Of a stretch of DNA of 64,000 bases, positions 54,015 to 62,246 are shown piece after piece (the first letter of the stretch is position 1; every line of letters begins with the position of its first letter). The DNA is from Mesorhizobium helmanticense (GTDB taxonomy: Bacteria > Pseudomonadota > Alphaproteobacteria > Rhizobiales > Rhizobiaceae), in the NCBI RefSeq assembly GCF_003034915.1, contig NZ_PZJX01000052.1, forward strand, positions 62,001 through 126,000. The letters run 5' to 3'. A program made the translations under genes and the position numbers. Below the pieces are notes generated by a model. The model saw nothing but the letters and a program-made list of their open reading frames with translations, did no database searches and was not told the origin of the DNA.

Positions 54015-54695
54015 TCAATCAGCCGCCTGCAGCGGGTCGCTGCCGATCTTGGAGAGCTGGATCACCGCCTGGGTGCGGCTGTCGACGCCAAGCTTCTGCA
54101 GGATCGCCGAGACATGCGCCTTGATCGTTGCTTCCGAGACGCCGAGTACGTAGGCGATCTGCTTGTTGAGCAGCCCTTCGGCCAGCATACCGAGCACGCG
54201 CGTCTGCTGCGGAGTCAGCGCCTGCAGGCGCTTGATCAGGTCAGAGATCTCGGGATCGCGCTCGACGCCGAGATCGATGCCGACGGGAGCCGCGATATCG
54301 CCGGCCAACACCGACTGCACGGCGCCGCGGATCTCCTCCATGCTGGCCGATTTGGAGATGAAGCCCGAGGCGCCGAGATCGAGCGCACGGCGGATCGTCA
54401 CCGGGTCGTCATGCGCCGACACCACCACCAACGGCACCGCCGGATGAATGCCGCGCAGCGAGATCAGGCCGGAAAGGCCGCTGGCACCCGGCATCGACAG
54501 GTCGAGCAGCACCAGATCGACGTCCTCATTGGCCACGACCAGCGCCTTGGCGCTTTCGAAATCGCCGGCCTCGTGAATGGCCGCGACATTGCCGATGCCG
54601 GCCAGCGCCTCCCGAAGGGCGCCGCGGAACAGCGGATGATCGTCGGCGATGACGAACGTGTAGCCCGACGGCAAATGTTCCTCCCCGAATCCCAT
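54015..54695 (-). CDS. LuxR/NarL-type response regulator, CrbR/ErdR-like
   Basis: 226 residues from the ATG at 54695; a TTG at 54731 would add 12. Receiver domain with Asp18/Asp19 (VIADDHPLFR), phospho-acceptor Asp65 (VLLDLSMPG) and Lys in GFISKSAS. C-terminal LuxR HTH (LTPQQTRVLGMLAEGLLNKQIAYVLGVSEATIKAHVSAILQKLGV). It is encoded tail-to-tail with the SLC5-type kinase, 11 bases apart. CrbS/CrbR pairs regulate acetyl-CoA synthetase; that target is not in this window. Confidence 0.9.
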   Translation of the reverse strand: MGFGEEHLPSGYTFVIADDHPLFRGALREALAGIGNVAAIHEAGDFESAKALVVANEDVDLVLLDLSMPGASGLSGLISLRGIHPAVPLVVVSAHDDPVTIRRALDLGASGFISKSASMEEIRGAVQSVLAGDIAAPVGIDLGVERDPEISDLIKRLQALTPQQTRVLGMLAEGLLNKQIAYVLGVSEATIKAHVSAILQKLGVDSRTQAVIQLSKIGSDPLQAAD

Positions 54696-54801
54696 CGATG
54701 ATTTTGCGCTTTTTCGGGACCAGTCGAACAATTATGCGGTGATGTCAGCTGTTTTCAAGCGGCAAAGACCCCGCGCTGACTTTTCCCCGAACTAACTGCG
54801 T

Positions 54802-55239
54802 TCAGGTCTTTTGCGAATTGAGCTTGGCGCCGTCGTCGCCATTGTCCTTGTCCATATCCTTGACGATGCCCATGAAGCCGCGCAGGAAACGCTCCATATA
54901 GCTCATCGTCTTGTTGAAATCCTCCTCGCTGGGCAGTTGCGATTCGAGGCGGGCTGACAACGAATTCTCGAGCTTGGCCACGCGCTCGTCCAGCGCCTTC
55001 ACCGAGCCTTGCAGCCGGTCGATCTCGTCCTCGAAGGCGGCGCGTTCGTCGGCCGCCACCTTGCAGACGAGTTGGCCGGTGCGTTCCTCGCAGATCGACA
55101 TCGCGCCGGTCTGTGTGTCCATACGGACATAGCCATTGGCCGACTTTTCCAGCTTGTAGCGATCGGTTTCCTCGGAAAAGGCCGATGCCGCGACGAGCGA
55201 GACGAGAGCTGCCGGGATCAAGACGTGTTGCAGACGCAT
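54802..55239 (-). CDS. Hypothetical exported protein with coiled coil
   Basis: 145 residues. Signal peptide MRLQHVLIPAALVSLVAASAFS, then DRYKLEKSANGYVRMDTQTGAMSICEERTGQLVCKVAADERAAFE, with two Cys probably disulphide-linked. A heptad-like helix follows (about 72-105: IDRLQGSVKALDERVAKLENSL), then a charged tail. The ATG follows GGAGGACAAC. I have no function to assign. It converges toward the response-regulator gene's start region and is divergent from the DUF952 gene. Confidence 0.75.
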   Translation of the reverse strand: MRLQHVLIPAALVSLVAASAFSEETDRYKLEKSANGYVRMDTQTGAMSICEERTGQLVCKVAADERAAFEDEIDRLQGSVKALDERVAKLENSLSARLESQLPSEEDFNKTMSYMERFLRGFMGIVKDMDKDNGDDGAKLNSQKT

Positions 55240-55342
55240 GTTGTCCTCCATGGGCCAATCGGCGCAACCTATCACATGTTTGCGCCGGAAATGGGGAAGA
55301 TGCGCCCTTCCCCGCCTGGTCTGTTCGGACTATAGCGCAACC

Positions 55343-55693
55343 ATGTCTCAGATTATCTACAAGATAGTGCCTGAAGCGCTTTGGCGCGAGGCCGAAGGAA
55401 ACCGAAGCTTCACCGGCGCGCCGGTCGATCTCGCCGACGGCTTCATACATTTTTCCACCGCCGGGCAGGCCAGGGAAACGGCGGCAAAGCACTTTGCCGG
55501 CCAGACCGGGCTGCTGCTGATTGCCATCGACGCGTCGCGCCTGGGTGAAGCGCTGAGATACGAGGTCTCGCGCGGTGGCGCGCTGTTCCCGCATCTCTAC
55601 GGTCCGCTCGACCTCAAGGCCGTGCTTTGGGTGCGGCCCCTGCCGCTCGGCGCCGACGGCCTGCACCAGTTCCCGGCGCTGGAGGGCGAATGA
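55343..55693 (+). CDS. DUF952-family protein
   Basis: 116 residues: IYKIVPEALWREAEGNRSFTGAPVDLADGFIHFSTAGQARETAAKHFAG and PHLYGPLDLKAVLWVRPLPLGADG match DUF952, a small cytosolic family with an ADP-ribosyltransferase-like fold by general knowledge. No clear catalytic assignment. It ends in an ATGA overlap with pyrD, so it is co-translated with it; this pairing is common in Rhizobiales. Confidence 0.88.
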   Translation: MSQIIYKIVPEALWREAEGNRSFTGAPVDLADGFIHFSTAGQARETAAKHFAGQTGLLLIAIDASRLGEALRYEVSRGGALFPHLYGPLDLKAVLWVRPLPLGADGLHQFPALEGE

Positions 55694-56766
55694 GCCTGTT
55701 CGACCGCGTCGGCCAGAAGCTGCTGTTCGGATTCGATCCGGAAGCCGCGCATGGGCTTTCGATAGCGGCGCTGAAATGCGGCCTGCCGGTTGGCGGCCGC
55801 CCTGTGCGCGACGACAGGCTGAAGATCAGCCTTTGCGGCATCGATTTTCCCAATCCGCTCGGCATGGCCGCCGGCTATGACAAGAATGCCGAGGTGCCGG
55901 ACGCGCTGCTTGGCCTCGGTTTCGGCTTCGCCGAGGTCGGTACCGTCACGCCGCTGCCGCAGGCGGGCAATCCGAAGCCGCGCATTTTCCGGCTGACAGC
56001 GGACGAAGCGGTGATCAATCGGCTGGGCTTCAACAATGAGGGACATGCGGCAGCCGAAAAACGCCTTGCCGCCCGCAGGGGTCGCGCCGGCATCGTCGGC
56101 GTCAACATCGGCGCCAACAAGGACAGCGCCGACCGCGTCAGCGATTATGAGCGCGGCGTCACCAGGTTTGCGCCTTACGCCAGCTATCTGACGGTCAACA
56201 TCTCCTCGCCGAACACACCTGGCCTGCGCAATATGCAAGCGCGCGAGCAGCTCGGCGAGCTTTTGTCCCGCGTCATCGCAGCGCGCTCGGCAGCAGCAGT
56301 GCGGCCGCCCGTCTTCCTCAAGATAGCGCCTGATCTGGTCGAGGCCGAGCTGGAGGACGTTGCCGCCGAGGTCATCGAAAAGGCAGTTGACGGCGTCATC
56401 GTCTCCAACACCACGATTTCGCGGCCGGCGCTGCGCAGCGCCGGTGTTGCCGGAGAGACCGGCGGGCTCTCGGGAAAGCCCTTGTTCGAGCGCTCGACCA
56501 TCGTGCTGGCAAGGATGCGCAAACTGCTTGGCCCGGACCGCGCCATCATCGGTGTCGGCGGTGTCTCTGCCGCTGAGACGGCACTGGAAAAGATCCGCGC
56601 CGGCGCCGATCTCGTCCAGCTCTACACCGGCATGATCTATGCCGGGCCTGCGCTGCCGGGCCGCATTCTTTCGGGAATGATCCGTTTCGTGGAAAAAGAG
56701 CGGCTCAAATCCATCCGCGACCTACGTGACAGCCGGCTCGACTTCTGGGCGTCGAAGCAACTCTAA
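55690..56766 (+). CDS. pyrD: Dihydroorotate dehydrogenase (quinone), class 2
   Basis: 358 residues. N-terminal membrane-association helix (MSLFDRVGQKLLFGFDPEAAHGLSI), FMN barrel with NPLGMAAGYDKNAEV, GFGFAEVGTVTPLPQ, NRLGFNNEG and the catalytic Ser region TVNISSPNTPGLR. The phosphate site is GVGGVSAAETALEKIRAGADLVQLYT. It oxidises dihydroorotate to orotate in pyrimidine synthesis at the inner membrane. Normal class 2 length. Confidence 0.96.
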   Translation: MSLFDRVGQKLLFGFDPEAAHGLSIAALKCGLPVGGRPVRDDRLKISLCGIDFPNPLGMAAGYDKNAEVPDALLGLGFGFAEVGTVTPLPQAGNPKPRIFRLTADEAVINRLGFNNEGHAAAEKRLAARRGRAGIVGVNIGANKDSADRVSDYERGVTRFAPYASYLTVNISSPNTPGLRNMQAREQLGELLSRVIAARSAAAVRPPVFLKIAPDLVEAELEDVAAEVIEKAVDGVIVSNTTISRPALRSAGVAGETGGLSGKPLFERSTIVLARMRKLLGPDRAIIGVGGVSAAETALEKIRAGADLVQLYTGMIYAGPALPGRILSGMIRFVEKERLKSIRDLRDSRLDFWASKQL

Positions 56767-56787
56767 ACTGCGCTAAAAAGCCTAGTG

Positions 56788-56952
56788 TCAATTGCGACTG
56801 ACGGTCCGCTCGCAGATGGCGCCGCCGATGGCAGGCAACAAACCAAAAAGAAGCAACTGGGGCGTCCCGCCGACGCTAAGAATTGCGGAAACAATGAACG
56901 CAACGAGCAGTCCCAGCGCCGCGCCCAGCACATATGGCAGGTAACCTCGCAC
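56788..56952 (-). CDS. Small predicted membrane protein (54 residues)
   Basis: A short frame from GTG (56952; GGGGAAG upstream) to TGA (56788-56790). It encodes RGYLPYVLGAALGLLVAFIV then SAILSVGG, TPQLLLFGLLPAIGGAICE and a basic end (RTVSRN). Two clear membrane helices with a short turn support a real gene. No family recognised. It lies between the convergent pyrD and MATE genes. Confidence 0.55.
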   Translation of the reverse strand: MRGYLPYVLGAALGLLVAFIVSAILSVGGTPQLLLFGLLPAIGGAICERTVSRN

Positions 56953-57047
56953 AAGCTTCCCCAGAACAATTGGTCGATCAGGCTGCTGGAAAACCTAACC
57001 AAATCGACCCGAAGTGCAAGCGCATCCGATGATGCCGAGGACACCGC

Positions 57048-58384
57048 CTAAAACGCAGTCCGCACCCGCAGCCGCAGAATGGCGAGCAGGCTGAAGCCGC
57101 GTACCAGCAGGAAGACATGCAGCGCCGCCCACAAGCCGTGATTGCCGAAGGCCGGCGCCAAGGTGAGCAGCGCGGCGCTGAAGACGAGGAAGGACAAGAG
57201 CATCATGTTGCGCATGTCGCGCGACCAGGTCGCTCCTATGAAGACGCCGTCCATCTGGAACGCCAGCACGCCGCTTAGCGCGGTGAAGGCGGCCCAGGGC
57301 AGATAGATGTCGGCAACGGCGCGAACGTCCTCCGACGTCGTGATCAGCGCGACCAGATCGGCGCCGCCCAGCAACAGCACGAGCGTCGCCGCCCCGGCCA
57401 GCCCAAAACCCCAGAACAGGGTCAGCCGCACCGCTTGCCGGAAGGGCGTCGCGGCACCAGCGCCGATGGCGCGGCCGGCAAGCTGCTCGGCGGCAGTGGC
57501 GAAACCATCGAGGAAATAGCCGGCGATAAGGAAGAAATTCATCAGCACGGCGTTGGCGGCCAGCATCACCGTGCCGAATTGCGCGCCCTGGCGGGTGAAC
57601 AGCGCGAAAGCGGCGAGCAGCGAGAACGAGCGGATCATGATGTCGCGGTTGAGCGACAGCATGCGCAGGAAGGCAGACATGTCGAGCAGACGATGACGCG
57701 GCAAAGCCGGGGCTGCGCGGAAGCGCCTGATGACGATCGCGAGACCAAGCAGCATGGCGACGAATTCGCCGGTGACGGTCGCCCAGGCAACGCCTGCGAC
57801 GCCCCAGCCTAGCTCCAGGCCAAGCAGAATGCAGAGCGCGATGTTGATGCCGTTGAGCACCAGTTGCAGCATCAGTCCAAGCCCGCCCTCGCCGCGGCCC
57901 ACACATAGCCGAGGATGGCGTAGTTGATCAGCGAGAAGGGCGCGGCGAGCAATCTGATCCTGATGTAGAGGCCCATCGCCTCGCTGACGCGCGGGTCGGC
58001 GGCCATGAACCATTGCCCGGCAATGGCAACCAATGGCGCGAGCGCGGCAAACACGATACCGGCGACGATCGCAATCAGCACGGCGCGCCAGAACACTGCC
58101 TGCTCTTCCAGTTCATCACCGCGCCCGAAAGCCTGGGCGACGAGGCCTGTGGTGCCGGAGCGCAGGAAATTGAAGGTGGTGAAGACGACATCGAAGATCA
58201 GCGCACCCGCCGCGAGGCCACCGAGAAGGGCGGCGTCACCGAACTGGCCAATCACCGCTGTGTCGACGATGCCGAGCAGCGGCGTCGTCAGATAGGCAAG
58301 CGTCATCGGCACCGCGATGGCGAGCACCGAGCGATTGGTGACGACGAAGGTTCTGACGGTGGCTTGGTTGGCACCCTTGTCCAA
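57048..58384 (-). pseudogene. MATE-family multidrug/metabolite exporter (DinF-like), frameshifted
   Basis: Two overlapping frames together make one MATE protein of about 445 residues. The N-terminal part (58384 to about 57905) runs TNRSVLAIAVPMTLAYLTTPLLGIVDTAVIG to LINYAILGYV. The C-terminal part (about 57898 to 57048) runs GRGEGGLGLMLQLVLNGINI to RGFSLLAILRLRVRTAF. The break is at GTGTGGG (57898-57904, minus strand), where one missing base (or a two-base TG gain) explains it and restores the family's G-Y-V-x-G-R-G turn. The start is taken as the TTG at 58384 (AAGGCAG upstream). Everything else looks intact, so recent loss or sequencing error are equally possible. Confidence 0.78.
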
Positions 58385-58509
58385 GGATTGCTGCCTTGCT
58401 GATTGCGGCTTGATCAAACAGCCGATGTGCCCCAGTTTCGCGATGCCGCGCAATCGCCAACCAATGGCGGCCAACCGAATTCCAGAGCTGGCGCAGGCTG
58501 CCTTACATC

Positions 58510-59412
58510 ATGCCGCTGCAGATCGTCCATCACCCCGACTATGACGCCGGCTTCGCCGTCAACCACCGGTTCCCGATGAGCAAGTATCCGCTGCTGATGG
58601 AAGCCCTGAGCGCGCGTGGATTGGCCGAGCCTGCCGCGCTCAACGTGCCGGACGCAGCGCCGGGGTCATGGCTGAAGCTTGCCCATGCCGCCTCCTATGT
58701 CGACCAGGTGCTGGCCTGCGAAGTGCCTGCAAAAATCGAGCGCGAGATCGGCTTTCCGGTCGGACCGCGCGTTTCGCTGAGGGCACAGCTCGCAACCGGC
58801 GGCACGGTGCTGGCGGCGCGGCTGGCATTGCTGAACGGCATCGCCTGCAACACCGCCGGCGGCAGCCATCACGCGCGGCGCGCGCAAGGCGCCGGCTTCT
58901 GCACCTTCAACGATGTCGCCGTCGCCTCGCTGGTGCTGCTTGCCGAAGGTGCCGCCCAAAACATCCTGATCGTCGATCTCGACGTGCATCAAGGCGACGG
59001 CACGGCTGACATTCTGGGCGACGAGCCAGGCGCATTCACCTTTTCCATGCATGGCGAGCGCAACTACCCGGTGCGCAAGATCGCCTCCCACCTCGATGTC
59101 GCCCTGCCCGACGGCACTGGCGATGCGGCCTATCTCGAACGGCTGAACAGCCTCCTGCCGGAATTGTCCGCCAGGGCGCGCTGGGACATCGTCTTCTACA
59201 ATGCCGGAGTCGATGTCCATGCCGAGGACCGGCTGGGCAGGCTGTCGCTGTCGAACGAGGGCCTACGCGCCCGCGACGACATGGTGATCCGCCATTTCCG
59301 GGCGCTCGATATCCCGGTGTGCGGCGTCATTGGCGGTGGCTATGCGACGGACGTGGCGGCACTCGCCGCGCGCCACGCCATCCTGTTCGAGGTAGCTTCA
59401 GGCTACGCCTGA
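58510..59412 (+). CDS. Histone deacetylase-family protein (acetylpolyamine/acetoin-utilisation type amidohydrolase)
   Basis: 300 residues of the arginase/deacetylase superfamily. TAGGSHHARRAQGAGFCTFNDVAVA contains the two catalytic His. DLDVHQGDGTA supplies the metal Asp and His, and NAGVDVHAEDRLG the last Asp. GGYATD near the end closes the pocket. Short single-domain bacterial forms of this kind deacetylate small amines. The start at 58510 gives the family's N-terminal HHPDYDAGF. Divergent from the MATE gene with 125 bases between. Confidence 0.9.
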   Translation: MPLQIVHHPDYDAGFAVNHRFPMSKYPLLMEALSARGLAEPAALNVPDAAPGSWLKLAHAASYVDQVLACEVPAKIEREIGFPVGPRVSLRAQLATGGTVLAARLALLNGIACNTAGGSHHARRAQGAGFCTFNDVAVASLVLLAEGAAQNILIVDLDVHQGDGTADILGDEPGAFTFSMHGERNYPVRKIASHLDVALPDGTGDAAYLERLNSLLPELSARARWDIVFYNAGVDVHAEDRLGRLSLSNEGLRARDDMVIRHFRALDIPVCGVIGGGYATDVAALAARHAILFEVASGYA

Positions 59413-59425
59413 CTGCCTTGTCGTT

Positions 59426-59512
59426 GCATGATCATTTCCGAACCGCAGGTCAGCGAAGCAAAACCGGTTTCCACTTTCGCTGCGCGGACCTTCGATTCGG
59501 GATCATGCTCTA
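59426..59512. repeat. RIME-like repeat, copy 5
   Basis: Outer arms GCATGATC (59426-59433) and GATCATGC (59501-59508) enclose GCGAAGCAAAACCGGTTTCC and ACTTTCGCTGCG, the same AAAACCG...CACTTT-type core as copies 1-3. The terminal CTA (59510-59512) is, on the minus strand, the TAG stop codon of the DUF6460-like gene. It lies between convergent genes. Confidence 0.65.
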
Positions 59513-59773
59513 TTTCTTATAGTTGGCGATCCTGAGCAGGATGAAGGCCGGAACGACGATCGCCGCGCCCAGCAGGATATAGCCGAGGAAACGGTCGACG
59601 GCGTGGAAACCCAGGTTCCACAGATCGAGGAAGAATTTCCGGATGCCGTAGAGCACATCCATCGGCGACCAGCCGAAGGCGTTCATGACGAGGCCAACGA
59701 GAAACGACACCACCAGCAGCTTCAGGAGCACCCGGAGCGGCGTATCGCCGAGAAAACGGTTCAATGCGGACAA
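59510..59773 (-). CDS. DUF6460-like small membrane protein
   Basis: 87 residues from a TTG (59773; GGAGCC seven bases upstream). ALNRFLGDTPLRVLLKLLVVSFLVGLVMNAFGWSPMDVLYGIRKFF has a first membrane helix followed by the conserved GWSPMD. It then runs LWNLGFHAVDRFLGYILLGAAIVVPAFILLRIA with a second helix. The pattern matches small Rhizobiales membrane proteins labelled DUF6460. Function unknown. A longer frame upstream to 60043 crosses non-homologous sequence. Confidence 0.75.
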   Translation of the reverse strand: MSALNRFLGDTPLRVLLKLLVVSFLVGLVMNAFGWSPMDVLYGIRKFFLDLWNLGFHAVDRFLGYILLGAAIVVPAFILLRIANYKK

Positions 59774-59968
59774 GGCCCGGCTCCACAATAGGTTGCGCCG
59801 ATTCGGTGCAAGCCCAGAAATACGCACTTGTCGACCCTCTATCAAGCCAGTCGCGGAATCCAGGCCGCTTACGATTGCCCGAACGGGGGCTTGCACGATT
59901 GCCTGCTCGCCAGCCTTGACACCTATGTTGCAGTGCAGCAAAATCAGGTGACAGAGGGTACCCAGTTG

Positions 59969-60058
59969 ATGTCGATCAGCCAGACTCACTCGTATCGCCC
60001 GGTTATGGACGGACTGCGCTGTCTCGCCGTGGTCAGCCAACACAGCGAGTGCACATGA
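59969..60058 (+). pseudogene. Relic of an acyltransferase N-terminus, overlapping the next start
   Basis: 29 codons: MSISQTHSYRPVMDGLRCLAVVS then QHSECT and stop. YRPVMDGLRCLAVVS matches the start of acyltransferase-3 proteins (compare YRRDIDGLRAVAVLP in the next gene), but the frame ends at once. Its TGA (60056-60058) overlaps the ATG of the full gene as ATGA. It has GAGGG upstream. Either a truncated former gene or a leader that couples translation. Confidence 0.5.
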
Positions 60059-61926
60059 AGTACAGGCGCGATATCGATGGCCTCCGGGCTGTTGCGGTCC
60101 TGCCGGTCGTACTCTTCCACTTCGGAATCACGGCAATTCCCGGCGGCTTTACCGGCGTCGATATCTTCTTCGTCATTTCCGGCTACCTGATCAGCGGAAG
60201 CCTCCTGGACGACCTCGAACGCGGTCAGTTTTCGATCGTCAGCTTCTACTGGCGCCGCGCCCGTCGCATTCTGCCGGCTCTGGTCTTTGTCACGCTTCTC
60301 ACATGCATAGCGGCGCTGTTCATTCTCCTGCCGTCGGACCTGCATGAATTCAGTCTCAGCGTGATAGCGGCATCGACGTTCTGGTCGAACATCTATTTCT
60401 GGAAAACGACGAATTACTTCTCCATCGATGCCCAACTGCGACCGATGTTGCATACATGGTCGCTTTCGGTCGAGGAGCAATACTATATCTTCGCTCCGAT
60501 CCTTATGTTCCTGATCTATCGCTATTTCGGGAAGCGCTGGCTGACGATACTCCTGCCGATCATTCTTGGCAGCTTCGTGCTGGCGATCATGGCGACATCG
60601 ATGGCGCCGACCGCGGGCTTCTACCTGTTGCCGACACGTATCTGGGAACTTATGCTGGGCGCCGTGCTCATGCTGAAACGGCCCCCGGCCCTGGGCAACC
60701 GGCTTGTCATGGAACTGGCCGGCCTGGCAGGGGTTGGCCTTCTCGCCATCGGATTCCTGACGATTTCGGAGAGTGATCCGTTCCCGGGTTACAACGCCTT
60801 GTATCCGTGCCTTGGAACAGCGCTGCTTATCTACGCTGGCCAGGGTACCCCATCGACGATCGTTACCCGCATACTCGAAACCCGGCCGCTGGTCTGGATC
60901 GGTCTCATCTCGTATTCGCTGTATCTCGTTCACTGGCCAATCAATTCGTTCGCTCACTATCTTTCACTGCAAAAACTCGACCCGTCGATGATCGTTGTGA
61001 TGACGGTTGCAAGCTTCGCTCTGGCTGCATTCTCCTGGAAATATGTCGAGCAGCCGTTTCGGCAGAAAAGGACTTTTACCGCCCCATTGCCCATCTTCGC
61101 CTTTTCAGCGGGCGCGATCGCTCTGCTTTGTGTTGGCGGCGCGGCCGGGGCACTGGGCAACGGTTTTCCGCAACGGTTTCCGGACTATGCCCAACAGCGG
61201 ATTCCTGTCGGCGACTGGCGCAATGGCACCTGTTTCAACGAGGGCTCCAGCCAGATAGAGAACTGGAATCTCGGGGATTGCACACGCACCCACGGTTTCA
61301 AGACGAATGTCTTGTTGTGGGGAGACTCGTTCGCCGCCCACTATGTTTCAGGCCTGGACGCCAACGCAAATCAGATTCAAGCCAATGTCGTGGAATACAC
61401 TTATGCGGGCTGTCCGCCGATTCTCTCCTATTTCTCCTATGCACGTCCAAATTGCACGCGATTCAATCAGCAAGCCCTGAAAATCATTGGGGATGCCGGT
61501 ATCCGGACGGTCATACTCAGCGGCCGGTGGACCGACTACGCGGCGAGAAGTTTCGACGGTCTCCAGCAAACGATCGATACGCTTCATGGCCTGGGCGTGC
61601 GGGTGTTCGTCATCGGCCAGTCTCCGGAGTTCATAGCCGACGTCCGGAAAATCGCGTTCTTCGCAAAGCGCAGAAATCTGGATGATACATCCTGGCCAAT
61701 GGCCATGGATCCCGGCATCAACGACCGTGTGCGCGCATTCACCAAAGGCGCCACTTTCATCGATCCGCTGAAATTCCTGTGCAGCGCGGGACGCTGTTCC
61801 TTCGCCGACGCAGGCCAGTTTCTCTATTTCGATTATGGGCATTTCTCGACAATTGGGGCCACGCTGGCAATTTCGAAATACTGGCCGAACTTTGCCGCCA
61901 ACAACGCCCTCGCCACGGCGAAGTAA
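60055..61926 (+). CDS. Acyltransferase-3 (OafA/YrhL-type) with C-terminal SGNH domain
   Basis: 623 residues. Residues 1 to about 350 have ten or so membrane spans with the family signatures RRDIDGLRAVAVLPVVLFHFG, GGFTGVDIFFVISGYLISG, RRARRILPALV and HTWSLSVEEQYYIFAP. Residues from about 390 are a periplasmic SGNH-like domain with LLWGDSFAAHY (catalytic Ser) and DYGHFSTIGA (the Asp/His pair region). Such fusions O-acetylate surface polysaccharides or peptidoglycan. There is no Shine-Dalgarno box of its own. Base composition looks lower in GC than its neighbours, consistent with transfer. Confidence 0.9.
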   Translation: MKYRRDIDGLRAVAVLPVVLFHFGITAIPGGFTGVDIFFVISGYLISGSLLDDLERGQFSIVSFYWRRARRILPALVFVTLLTCIAALFILLPSDLHEFSLSVIAASTFWSNIYFWKTTNYFSIDAQLRPMLHTWSLSVEEQYYIFAPILMFLIYRYFGKRWLTILLPIILGSFVLAIMATSMAPTAGFYLLPTRIWELMLGAVLMLKRPPALGNRLVMELAGLAGVGLLAIGFLTISESDPFPGYNALYPCLGTALLIYAGQGTPSTIVTRILETRPLVWIGLISYSLYLVHWPINSFAHYLSLQKLDPSMIVVMTVASFALAAFSWKYVEQPFRQKRTFTAPLPIFAFSAGAIALLCVGGAAGALGNGFPQRFPDYAQQRIPVGDWRNGTCFNEGSSQIENWNLGDCTRTHGFKTNVLLWGDSFAAHYVSGLDANANQIQANVVEYTYAGCPPILSYFSYARPNCTRFNQQALKIIGDAGIRTVILSGRWTDYAARSFDGLQQTIDTLHGLGVRVFVIGQSPEFIADVRKIAFFAKRRNLDDTSWPMAMDPGINDRVRAFTKGATFIDPLKFLCSAGRCSFADAGQFLYFDYGHFSTIGATLAISKYWPNFAANNALATAK

Positions 61927-62003
61927 CAGTCGGCGGCTGGCAAGGCACAAGCGTGCGCATAACGATTGCCCGAATGCCGGCTTGCATGGTAACGAGGGCT
62001 CGT

Positions 62004-62077
62004 GCGGGTATGATGTAATGGTAGCTTGTCAGCTTCCCAAGCTGAACGCGCGGGTTCGATTCCCGCTACCCGCTCCA
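62004..62077 (+). tRNA. tRNA-Gly (anticodon CCC)
   Basis: 74 bases including an encoded CCA. Acceptor GCGGGTA pairs with TACCCGC; the anticodon arm is TCAGC-TTCCCAA-GCTGA with CCC; the T arm is GCGGGTTCGATTCCCGC. All arms pair well. Confidence 0.97.
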
Positions 62078-62246
62078 GCTATGCCATAGGCGCCGGCCAG
62101 GCGGTACTCCGATCCGCCGCGCCTTAGCGATAATTGACAGTCAGCCCCTCCGGCGCTCGCGAAAACGTGACTGTCGCGCCGATAGCCATCATAATCGCTG
62201 GCGTTATCGTGGCATGAGCGCGCCAGTCCTGCCACGGGAGACAGCC

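Larger units (their letters stand above)
59871..61986. repeat. 25-bp imperfect direct repeat flanking the acyltransferase gene
   Basis: ACGATTGCCCGAA-four bases-GGCTTGCA occurs at 59871-59895 and 61962-61986 in the same orientation (22 of 25 identical). The pair brackets a 29-codon relic and the whole acyltransferase gene, and the right copy is 17 bases from tRNA-Gly. This looks like the scar of an insertion or a site-specific cassette, but no integrase gene is present. Confidence 0.55.

Noticed and set aside
61522..61926. SGNH domain of the acyltransferase as a separate gene
   Set aside because: The frame is continuous with the membrane acyltransferase part, and this fusion is a known architecture of the family.
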